Shown one piece after another: positions 1 through 5,116 of a stretch of 5,116 bases of DNA. The DNA lies in NCBI GenBank assembly GCA_902796045.1, contig CADBNQ010000017.1, positions 1 to 5,116 of the forward strand, written 5' to 3'. Positions within the stretch are counted from its first letter, which is position 1. The number at the start of each line of letters is the position of its first letter. The notes under the pieces were generated by a model. That model saw only the letters and a list, made by a program, of their open reading frames with translations. It ran no database searches and was not told where the DNA came from. Both the position numbers and the translations under genes were made by a program. The DNA comes from an uncultured Lachnospiraceae bacterium. Its GTDB lineage: Bacteria > Bacillota > Clostridia > Lachnospirales > Lachnospiraceae.

Positions 1-1377
1 CCGGATGAAGGACAGATTTTTGTAGATGGAAAGGAGGTCTCCATCCGGTCTCCGAAAGATTCCCTTGATCTGGGAATCGGCATGGTCCATCAGCACTTTA
101 AGCTGATCGATGTGATGACCGCCGCCGAGAATATCATACTTGGTCTTCCCGGCAAGGCAGTGCTTGATATGAAGAAGGTAGAGCAGGAGATTCAGGACCT
201 TGTAGACAGGTACGGTTTTGACCTGGATCCTTCACAGAAGATCTATAATATGTCTGTATCACAAAAGCAGACCGTGGAGATCGTGAAGGTTCTCTACCGG
301 GGAGCCAGGATCCTGATCCTCGATGAACCTACGGCGGTTCTCACCCCGCAGGAGGTTGATAAACTATTTGATATCATCAGAAAGATGAAGGATGATAACA
401 GGTCCATCATCATCATTACTCACAAGCTGAATGAGGTGCTGGCCATCTCCGACAGGGTATCCATCTTAAGGAAAGGCCAGTACATCGGCACCCTCGACAC
501 AGCCGACGCGACGGTATCCTCCCTGACCGAGATGATGGTCGGTGAAAAGGTATCCTTAAACATCAACCGGCCGGAGCCCCACAACCTGAAGCTCAGGCTG
601 TCGGTCAACAATGTCTCAGTTCCCGGCTATGACCAGGTGAATGCCCTGGACCATATATCTTTTGAAGCTTTTGGAGGAGAGATACTTGGCGTTGCAGGGA
701 TCTCCGGGTCAGGTCAGAAGGAGCTTCTCGAGTCTATCGTCGGTCTGACCAGGATCTCTGAGGGAAGCATCGTCTTCCATTCACCGGAAGGAGAGGATAT
801 AGAGCTTTCGAAATATGATTCAGTCCAGATCAACGACATGGGCATCCGATATTCCTTTGTCCCTGAGGACAGACTGGGGATGGGCCTGGTAGGTTCCATG
901 GGAATGACCGGCAACATGCTGCTCAGGAGCTTTAAGAAGGGGAAAGGCTTCTTCACAAGCACGGAGGAACCCAGACAGCTGGCTGAAGAGATCAGAGAAT
1001 CTCTTGAGGTTGTCACACCGGGGATCAACTATCCTGTCCGCAGGCTTTCGGGTGGTAATGTCCAGAAGATCCTGGTCGGAAGAGAGATCTCTTCTGATCC
1101 TTCCCTGCTGATGGTGGCCTATCCTGTAAGGGGACTTGACATCAACTCCTCCTATATGATCTATAATCTGCTGAATACCGAGAAGGAGAAGGGCGTTGCC
1201 GTGATCTGTGTCGCAGAGGACCTGGACGTTCTGATCGAGCTCTGTGACCGTATCATGGTATTATGTGACGGCAGACTGACCGGCATCGTTGACGCAAGAA
1301 AGACGACAAAAGAAGAAGTCGGCCTGCTCATGACTTCACATAAAGAGGAACTAAAGGGAGGGATCAGCGATGAGTGA
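1..1377 (+). CDS. Nucleoside/BMP-type ABC transporter, double-domain ATP-binding protein (5' partial)
   Basis: The frame is open from base 1, so the gene enters truncated; the ATG at 82 is internal, because it encodes the Met of the Q-loop (MVHQHFKL). The visible part is 458 residues, against about 510 usual for this family, so roughly 50 residues including the first Walker A are missing. Domain 1 (numbering from base 1): Q-loop at 28-35, ABC signature variant MSVSQKQ at 84-90, Walker B ILILDEPT at 104-111, switch His in ITH at 139-141. Domain 2: degenerate Walker A GISGSGQKE at 233-241, signature LSGGNVQK at 349-356, degenerate Walker B LLMVAYPVRGLD at 369-380, and AED in place of the switch His at 404-406. 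Two fused nucleotide-binding domains with a degenerate second half are typical of sugar (RbsA) and nucleoside (NupO/YufO) importers; the two adjacent permeases favour the nucleoside type. It would power uptake from the cytoplasmic face of the membrane. The exact substrate is inferred. Confidence 0.93.
   Translation, partial: PDEGQIFVDGKEVSIRSPKDSLDLGIGMVHQHFKLIDVMTAAENIILGLPGKAVLDMKKVEQEIQDLVDRYGFDLDPSQKIYNMSVSQKQTVEIVKVLYRGARILILDEPTAVLTPQEVDKLFDIIRKMKDDNRSIIIITHKLNEVLAISDRVSILRKGQYIGTLDTADATVSSLTEMMVGEKVSLNINRPEPHNLKLRLSVNNVSVPGYDQVNALDHISFEAFGGEILGVAGISGSGQKELLESIVGLTRISEGSIVFHSPEGEDIELSKYDSVQINDMGIRYSFVPEDRLGMGLVGSMGMTGNMLLRSFKKGKGFFTSTEEPRQLAEEIRESLEVVTPGINYPVRRLSGGNVQKILVGREISSDPSLLMVAYPVRGLDINSSYMIYNLLNTEKEKGVAVICVAEDLDVLIELCDRIMVLCDGRLTGIVDARKTTKEEVGLLMTSHKEELKGGISDE
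1356..1361 (+). promoter_or_regulatory. Shine-Dalgarno site of the first permease
   Basis: GGGAGG lies 8 bases before the ATG at 1370. It sits inside the last codons of the ATPase gene, and the start codon lies 8 bp before the end of that gene. This fixes the permease start and suggests translational coupling. Confidence 0.75.
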
Positions 1378-2476
1378 CACGAAAGTAAAAGAACCTTTTG
1401 TCCATATTATAAAAAGAGACGAGATGATCGCCTGGAAGAGATGGGCTGTCAGGCTGACCGCCATCCTTCTTTCCCTGCTGGTCTGCGGAGCCTTTATCAT
1501 GGCTGTTGTCCATATGAACCCTGTAGAGATCTATCAGGGAATCTTTGACGGCGCGGTTGGTACCAGCCGGAGAGCCTGGGTCACCATCAGGGATGCACTG
1601 ACCCTGCTGCTTGTAGCTGTGGCTGTCACACCTGCCTTCAAGATGCGGTTCTGGAATATCGGAGCAGAAGGACAGATCCTTATGGGCTGCCTGGCATCCG
1701 CCGCTCTCATGATTTATGCCGGCAATGCCATGCCGACAGGCCTGCTGCTTTTACTGATGTTTGTAACGAGCTTTATAGCAGGCATGATCTGGGGAATCAT
1801 ACCTGCAGTCTTTAAGGCCACATGGAACACCAATGAGACACTTTTTACCCTCATGCTTAACTATATAGCCATGCAGCTGGTTACCTACTGTATCGTCTTC
1901 TGGGAGAACCCTCCCGGATCAAACACTGTCGGAATCATCAACGGCGCAACCAAAGCCGGCTGGCTTCCGCCTCTGTTCGGCCTTGATTATGGCTGGAACC
2001 TGGTCATCGTATTTCTCCTGACTCTCTTTATGTATATCTATCTGAAGAAGAGCAAGCAGGGTTTTGAGGTGGCGGTTGTCGGTGAGAGCGAAGATACAGC
2101 AAGATATGCCGGTATCAACGTTAAAAAAGTCATCCTGCGCACCGCAGGACTCTCCGGTGGTATTGCCGGAATCGCCGGTTTCCTTCTGGTCAGTGGTTCA
2201 TCCCACACCATCTCCTCAAGCACTTCAGGAGGCAGAGGCTTCACAGCCATCATCGTCTCCTGGCTGGCCAAATTTAATGTCTGGGTGATGGCTGTCATTG
2301 CCTTCCTGCTTGTATTCATGCAGCAGGGAGCCATTCAGATTGCCACAAAGTATAAACTGAACGAGAACGCTTCCGACGTTGTAACAGGCATCATCCTGTT
2401 CTTTGTCATCGGCTGCGAGTTCTTTATCAACTACAAACTGGAATTCCGCAAAAAGCATGAACAGGGGGAGAGATAA
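1370..2476 (+). CDS. ABC transporter permease, nucleoside-type, first of two (NupP/YufP-like)
   Basis: This is a 368-residue integral-membrane protein of the BPD_transp_2 type, which forms half of the channel of a BMP/nucleoside importer. Seen in the sequence: a charged cytoplasmic N-terminus; hydrophobic segments at roughly 27-47, 76-91, 103-118, 122-147, 156-178, 207-224, 257-276, 303-318 and 335-353; the family motif FWNIGAEGQ at about 94-102; a TNETLFTLMLNYIA stretch at 154-167; and the cytoplasmic coupling motif VGES..TARYAGIN at 237-250, followed by a Gly-rich helix (GLSGGIAGIAG). The C-terminus is short and basic. The start is set by the GGGAGG site, and the gene overlaps the ATPase gene by 8 bp. 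It is longer than the second permease because of its N-terminal extension, as in NupP compared with NupQ. The permease assignment is firm. Nucleoside or purine specificity is inferred from family and gene order. Confidence 0.93.
   Translation: MSDTKVKEPFVHIIKRDEMIAWKRWAVRLTAILLSLLVCGAFIMAVVHMNPVEIYQGIFDGAVGTSRRAWVTIRDALTLLLVAVAVTPAFKMRFWNIGAEGQILMGCLASAALMIYAGNAMPTGLLLLLMFVTSFIAGMIWGIIPAVFKATWNTNETLFTLMLNYIAMQLVTYCIVFWENPPGSNTVGIINGATKAGWLPPLFGLDYGWNLVIVFLLTLFMYIYLKKSKQGFEVAVVGESEDTARYAGINVKKVILRTAGLSGGIAGIAGFLLVSGSSHTISSSTSGGRGFTAIIVSWLAKFNVWVMAVIAFLLVFMQQGAIQIATKYKLNENASDVVTGIILFFVIGCEFFINYKLEFRKKHEQGER
2464..2470 (+). promoter_or_regulatory. Shine-Dalgarno site deciding the start of the second permease
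   Basis: GGGGGAG lies 7 bases before the ATG at 2478, inside the last codons of the first permease. The open frame extends back to an ATG at 2403, but that start has no such site and would add 25 hydrophilic residues encoded entirely within the upstream gene. The 2478 start is therefore preferred. Confidence 0.8.
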
Positions 2477-2477
2477 T

Positions 2478-3458
2478 ATGCATATAGTCATCACATTTAT
2501 ACAGAATGCTATCATTCAGGGAATCTGCATGCTTTTTGGCGCCAACGGGGAGATCCTCACCGAGAAGTCGGGCAACTTAAACCTCGGTGTTCCGGGTATG
2601 ATGTATATGGGCGGTGTCGGAGGCCTCATGGCAGCCTTCTTCTATGAGAAGAGCACCTCACACCCCAACGGTTTTACCGGTCTGGTCATCTCCTTTATCA
2701 CAGCCTTTGCCTTTGCGGCCTTCGGCGGACTGATCTACAGTATACTGACCATCACTCTCCGTGCCAACCAGAATGTGGCCGGTCTTGCCCTGACTACATT
2801 CGGCACCGGTCTTGGGAATTTCTTCGGCGGTTCCCTCTCCACACTGGCCGGCGGTGTAGGTCAGATCTCAGTAGCTACAACAGGAGATGCCTATCGGGTA
2901 AAGCTGCCCATGCTTTCCAAAATACCTGTCATAGGTGATATCTTTTTCCAGTATGGATTTCTCACCTACTTTGCCATCATCCTGACCATCGCCCTGGCCT
3001 TCTTCCTGAACAGGACACGCTGGGGACTCAACCTGAAGGCAGTGGGAGAGAACCCTGCCACTGCGGACGCGGCAGGGATCAATGTCACCCTCTATAAATA
3101 TCTGGCCACAGTGATCGGCGGGGGGATCGCAGGACTCGGAGGTCTCTACTTTGTCATGGAGTACACCGGCGGCACCTGGATCAATAACGGATTCGGAGAC
3201 AGAGGATGGCTTGCCATCGCCCTTGTCATCTTTGCCCTGTGGAAACCGATCAATGCCATCTGGGGGTCACTGCTCTTTGGCGGATTATATATCCTCTATC
3301 TCTATATACCGGGACTTGGCCGAAGCACACAGGAAATTTTCAAGATGCTTCCCTATGTTGTGACAGTGGTCGTCCTCATCATCACCAGTCTTCGAAAGAA
3401 GAGAGAACAGCAGCCGCCTGCAAGTCTCGGTCTGGCCTACTTCCGCGAGGACAGATAA
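2478..3458 (+). CDS. ABC transporter permease, nucleoside-type, second of two (NupQ/YufQ-like)
   Basis: This is a 326-residue membrane protein, the usual size for the shorter permease of BMP-type nucleoside importers, and it would pair with the first permease to form the channel. Seen: an N-terminal hydrophobic helix, the family motif GEILTEKSGNLNLG at 24-37 with GMMYMGG following, membrane segments at roughly 40-55, 67-92, 98-117, 161-177, 206-226, 243-256, 260-278 and 290-304, the coupling motif VGENPATADAAGIN at 189-202, and DRGWLAIALVIFALWKP at 241-257, which corresponds to the GRGFIALA..IFG.W.P motif of the family. The C-terminus is basic and hydrophilic (RKKREQQ). The start follows the upstream stop by one base, so the pair is co-translated. 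The operon terminator follows 23 bases after the stop. The substrate is inferred rather than shown. Confidence 0.93.
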   Translation: MHIVITFIQNAIIQGICMLFGANGEILTEKSGNLNLGVPGMMYMGGVGGLMAAFFYEKSTSHPNGFTGLVISFITAFAFAAFGGLIYSILTITLRANQNVAGLALTTFGTGLGNFFGGSLSTLAGGVGQISVATTGDAYRVKLPMLSKIPVIGDIFFQYGFLTYFAIILTIALAFFLNRTRWGLNLKAVGENPATADAAGINVTLYKYLATVIGGGIAGLGGLYFVMEYTGGTWINNGFGDRGWLAIALVIFALWKPINAIWGSLLFGGLYILYLYIPGLGRSTQEIFKMLPYVVTVVVLIITSLRKKREQQPPASLGLAYFREDR

Positions 3459-3481
3459 CAGGGCATCTGGAGGCACTGCAT

Positions 3482-3554
3482 AAAAACACCCCGCCTTAAC
3501 CCGAAAGGATCTATAAAAGTTTGAGATCCTGCCGGTTTAGGCGGGGTGTTTTTT
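3482..3554. terminator. Nested hairpin terminator, probably bidirectional, between convergent genes
   Basis: The outer stem pairs ACACCCCGCCT (about 3487-3497) with AGGCGGGGTGT (about 3539-3549). It is extended by imperfect pairing of TAACCCG with CGGTTT. A separate inner stem, AGGATCT (3506-3512) with AGATCCT (3524-3530), closes an 11-base loop. On the + strand the outer stem is followed by six Ts (3549-3554), ending the ABC transporter operon. On the - strand the five As at 3482-3486 read as a T-run after the same stem, so it can also end the DegV-family transcript arriving from the right. The remaining bases to 3590 show no other clear signal. Confidence 0.88.
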
Positions 3555-3590
3555 GTGACAGCCTCCCGAGGGAAGGTTTGTCGATATTAA

Positions 3591-4577
3591 TCAGAGCTTC
3601 TTGACCAGTTCGCAGGTGCTGGTGAAGCTGTTGGGCTGAGCCCTGTGGTAATTGATATGAACAGAAGTCGGCCCTCCGTGGACCTGTATGCCTGCGCTTA
3701 CCCGCCACTGCGGGCCATAAAGGATGTGGGCATCCGGAAGGGCTTTGGCCAGTCTGGCAGCTATTGTGTCCGCAAACTCCTGCACATCGCCATGGGCGAC
3801 AATGATGGTGCCGGCCGGATCGATGATGGTCTCCCTGGTGAAGGCTGCGACAAGCCTGGCATATTTCTCCTTGCCCCTCACGGTACTCTTCACCGGCATC
3901 AGCAGCCTGGTGCCATCATGCTTGTCATCGTACTCATTAGAGCAGAAGGGCTGAAAATGCAGGGCGCCTCCCAGGAATGCAGGGAGGAGGGGAACACGGC
4001 CGCTCTTTCTGACAAAGCTGAACTCGCTCCAGGAGAAGAGGTGGGCGATCCCGCCTCTGTTTGCCTCGATAAAAGGAAGGATATCCCGGATATCTGTGAT
4101 GGACTTTTCATCGCAGTAGGATATGATATCCATGATGAGCATGCCGAGACCAGTGGACATACACTGAGAATCGATGCAGATGATCTTCCTGTCGGGATAC
4201 TCCTCTGATAATTCCCGGTAGAGAGAAGATACATGACTGTAGGCACTGCTGAGGCTGCCGCTCATGGCAACATATAAAACATCCTTACCCTGGTCCAGGT
4301 AACGTCTTGTGATCCGCTCGACCGATTCGAATTCGCCCTCGGAAGGTTCATCATCGGCCATATATATACAAGGGCAGCTCGTATGTGCTGAGTATCCCCT
4401 GTTCACATAGTAGGCAACCTGACCGAAATCCTGCGGCTTAAGCCCGTGCATCACGATGGATTCCTCACCCTTTGAAACTGTGATGGGGGTATCTACGACG
4501 GTCAGAATACCGTACTCTGCGACAAGCGGATCCGGAAGGTCACACAGTCCGTCTGTAAGAATCTGAAATGGTTTCAT
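3591..4577 (-). CDS. Divergent DegV-family protein (fatty-acid-binding fold)
   Basis: This is a 328-residue soluble protein without signal peptide or membrane segments, longer than the roughly 280 residues usual for DegV proteins. DegV/FakB proteins bind a fatty acid and, with a FakA kinase, present it for phosphorylation; no FakA gene is in the window. Family marks seen: ILTDGLCDLP at 6-15 (usually TDS..DLP), HTSCPC at 65-70 (usually TSQPS), VAMSGSLSSAY at 103-113 (usually ISSGLSGTY), ICIDSQCMSTGLG at 133-145, FVRKSGRVP at 188-196 (usually L.KGGRI), a VRGKEK stretch at 233-238, and VHGGP at 299-303 keeping the His of the THTGP motif. A charged insert lies around 211-225. The ligand-contacting Thr66, Ser106 and His300 are present, but several surrounding residues differ, including Cys68 and Cys70. 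The start at 4577 is supported by an AAGGAG site and an upstream consensus promoter. Family membership is confident; ligand and role are not known. Confidence 0.88.
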   Translation of the reverse strand: MKPFQILTDGLCDLPDPLVAEYGILTVVDTPITVSKGEESIVMHGLKPQDFGQVAYYVNRGYSAHTSCPCIYMADDEPSEGEFESVERITRRYLDQGKDVLYVAMSGSLSSAYSHVSSLYRELSEEYPDRKIICIDSQCMSTGLGMLIMDIISYCDEKSITDIRDILPFIEANRGGIAHLFSWSEFSFVRKSGRVPLLPAFLGGALHFQPFCSNEYDDKHDGTRLLMPVKSTVRGKEKYARLVAAFTRETIIDPAGTIIVAHGDVQEFADTIAARLAKALPDAHILYGPQWRVSAGIQVHGGPTSVHINYHRAQPNSFTSTCELVKKL

Positions 4578-4587
4578 ATATCATTAT

Positions 4588-4593
4588 CTCCTT
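4588..4593 (-). promoter_or_regulatory. Shine-Dalgarno site of the DegV-family gene
   Basis: AAGGAG on the - strand lies 10 bases before the ATG at 4577, a slightly long spacing. Another ATG lies 7 bases upstream of the chosen start but is out of frame and very close to the site, so it is not the start of this protein. Confidence 0.75.
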
Positions 4594-4633
4594 ATAGTAG
4601 TTTTAAAAACCAGATATAACGCTTACAATTACG

Positions 4634-4661
4634 ATTATATTAGATTATACGAATATGTCAA
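4634..4661 (-). promoter_or_regulatory. Sigma-A promoter of the DegV-family gene
   Basis: On the - strand a perfect TTGACA (4656-4661) and a perfect TATAAT (4634-4639) are separated by 16 bases. Transcription would start near 4627, giving a leader of about 50 bases. The -35 box is the outer end of the 4656-4731 inverted repeat. A second TATAAT lies at 4644-4649, only 6 bases from the -35 box, and is too close to pair with it. Confidence 0.82.
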
Positions 4662-4731
4662 GGGGTCAGGCCCCATTACGGAAATATTAACTATATGACA
4701 TTTCTGTGATGGGGCCTGACCCCACTTGACA
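4656..4731. repeat. REP-like inverted repeat with GGGGTCAGGCCCC cores and TTGACA ends
   Basis: The left arm (4656-4685) and right arm (4700-4731) are near-perfect inverted copies around a 14-base centre (4686-4699). Each arm contains GGGGTCAGGCCCC or its complement, which is itself an interrupted palindrome (GGGG/CCCC), so the element can form two small hairpins or one long one. Differences between arms are one two-base bulge (AC at 4724-4725) and two positions that would be G-U pairs in a + strand RNA. The core resembles palindromic sequences I recall being associated with REP-associated Y1 transposases in many bacteria; that link is from memory. No transposase is in the window. Both outer ends are TTGACA facing outward. 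Confidence 0.85.
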
Positions 4732-4755
4732 ATGAAGGATGACCTATAGTAGAAT
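4726..4755 (+). promoter_or_regulatory. Likely promoter of tRNA-Leu
   Basis: TTGACA (4726-4731) is followed after 18 bases by TAGAAT (4750-4755), a five-of-six match to the -10 consensus. Transcription would start near 4762, a few bases before the mature tRNA. The -35 box is the right end of the inverted repeat, and the spacer is one base longer than the 17-base optimum. Confidence 0.68.
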
Positions 4756-4765
4756 ATAGTAGTTC

Positions 4766-4849
4766 GCCGGCCTGTCGGAATTGGCAGACGAGACGGACTC
4801 AAAATCCGTTGGTGGCAACACCGTGTGGGTTCAAGTCCCACGGCCGGCA
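4766..4849 (+). tRNA. tRNA-Leu (anticodon CAA)
   Basis: This is an 84-base class II tRNA. The acceptor stem pairs GCCGGCC (4766-4772) with GGCCGGC (4842-4848), and the discriminator base is A at 4849. The D arm has TCG/CGA around a loop containing GG. The anticodon stem ACGGA/TCCGT encloses CTCAAAA, with CAA at 4800-4802 reading the UUG codon. A long variable arm GGTG-GCAA-CACC (4811-4822) is typical of leucine tRNAs. The T arm pairs GTGGG (4825-4829) with CCCAC (4837-4841) around TTCAAGT. The 3' CCA is not encoded (the sequence continues TATA), so it must be added by the nucleotidyltransferase. Confidence 0.97.
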
Positions 4850-4861
4850 TATAAAGAAGAG

Positions 4862-4903
4862 AGGGGATAGGCATCCGCTTTACGGTGGAGGTCATCCCCT
4901 TTT
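4862..4903 (+). terminator. Likely terminator of the tRNA-Leu transcript
   Basis: AGGGGAT (4862-4868) pairs with ATCCCCT (4894-4900). The enclosed 25 bases contain a weaker inner stem (CCGC with GTGG). Four Ts (4900-4903) follow. It starts 13 bases after the tRNA. The short T-run and large interior make it a moderate candidate. Confidence 0.65.
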
Positions 4904-4982
4904 GAGTATGAGTAAGTAAAACTTCCCACATGAGAACTGTATTGAGTCTGTTTTCATCGGTATCTGCCGGTACATGACCTCA

Positions 4983-5107
4983 GAAATGTACTGTTTCATC
5001 ATTCATGACAGCCATTTTTATGGGCTCCGTTACGCGAACTCGCTTCGCTCAGACACACTACGGAGCCCAAAATGTCTGTCATTTCTATGAGAAACAGTTG
5101 ACATTTC
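4983..5107. repeat. Long imperfect inverted repeat of unknown type
   Basis: Two 48-base arms (4983-5030 and 5060-5107) are inverted copies with small insertions and a few mismatches. The innermost 10 bases, TGGGCTCCGT and ACGGAGCCCA, pair perfectly. The 29-base centre has its own small stem, GCGAA (5034-5038) with TTCGC (5044-5048). Outer matching blocks are GAAATGT, ACTGTTTC, ATGACAG and CATTTT with their complements. There is no T-run and no open frame of note, so it looks like a non-coding palindromic or MITE-like element rather than a terminator. The bases between the tRNA terminator and this element (4904-4982) contain only a weak 8-bp stem (4930-4937 with 4950-4957, one G-U pair) and no gene. 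Confidence 0.75.
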
Positions 5108-5116
5108 TTCACACAG

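Noticed and set aside
82..84. ATG at 82 as the true start of the ATPase
   Set aside because: The frame is open upstream to base 1 with recognisable ATPase sequence (DEGQIFVDGKEV), and this Met belongs to the Q-loop motif.
714..1028. - strand open frames opposite the ATPase gene
   Set aside because: They are low-complexity, Ser/Pro-rich shadows of a well-supported coding region.
2403..2477. Longer start for the second permease at 2403
   Set aside because: The extra 25 residues are hydrophilic and lie inside the first permease gene in another frame. The ATG at 2478 has a GGGGGAG site 7 bases upstream, and the family motif spacing fits the shorter protein.
3645..4208. 187-codon + strand open frame opposite the DegV-family gene
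   Set aside because: It lies entirely antisense to a gene with clear family motifs, promoter and ribosome-binding site, and shows no recognisable domain.
4656..4731. The first inverted repeat as a transcription terminator or attenuator
   Set aside because: It has no T-run on either side and lies upstream of both transcription starts, so neither neighbour would transcribe it from these promoters.
4635..4931. 98-codon open frame on the - strand overlapping the tRNA gene
   Set aside because: It runs antisense through the tRNA-Leu and the inverted repeat. Its protein contains the AVGLEPTR...LPIP-type string that is a well-known artefact of translating the complement of leucine tRNA genes. It has no credible ribosome-binding site or family.
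4930..4957. Weak 8-bp stem ATGAGAAC/GTTTTCAT
   Set aside because: It is short, with a 12-base loop and one G-U pair and no adjoining T-run; such pairings are expected by chance in AT-rich spacer DNA.

Overview
The window looks like a chromosomal segment of a Gram-positive Clostridia species, most likely of the Lachnospiraceae type. The basis is strong purine-rich Shine-Dalgarno sites, consensus sigma-A promoters, GC content near 50% by eye, a DegV-family gene and a BMP-type nucleoside ABC transporter operon with lineage-flavoured motifs. The taxonomic placement is an inference from sequence style, not a database match.

Left part (1-3458, + strand): the distal end of an ABC importer operon. 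It holds a 5'-truncated double-domain ATPase, then two different integral-membrane permeases. The genes overlap by 8 bp and are then 1 bp apart, so they are almost certainly co-transcribed and probably translationally coupled. The order ATPase-permease-permease matches the nucleoside importers of the BMP/NupN-OPQ (YufNOPQ) type. The substrate-binding lipoprotein expected in such systems is not in the window and probably lies upstream. The operon ends in a long nested hairpin with a T-run (3482-3554). The same hairpin has an A-run on its left side and can also terminate the convergent gene that follows.

Middle part (3591-4577, - strand): one gene for a divergent DegV-family (fatty-acid-binding-fold) protein. 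It has its own textbook promoter (TTGACA-N16-TATAAT) and an AAGGAG ribosome-binding site.

Right part (4578-5116): a short intergenic and RNA region. A 76-bp inverted repeat (4656-4731), built on a GGGGTCAGGCCCC core in each arm, sits between the DegV gene and a tRNA-Leu(CAA) gene. Each outer end of this repeat is a perfect TTGACA facing outward. The repeat therefore appears to supply the -35 boxes of both divergent promoters, one for the DegV gene and one for the tRNA. The tRNA (4766-4849, no encoded CCA) is followed by a likely terminator, then by a second and unrelated long imperfect inverted repeat (4983-5107) of unknown nature. No protein gene is supported to the right of the DegV gene; the open frame antisense to the tRNA is a well-known type of annotation artefact.

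The most interesting signal is the repeat-derived divergent promoter. The window shows no clear defence system, CRISPR array or prophage.
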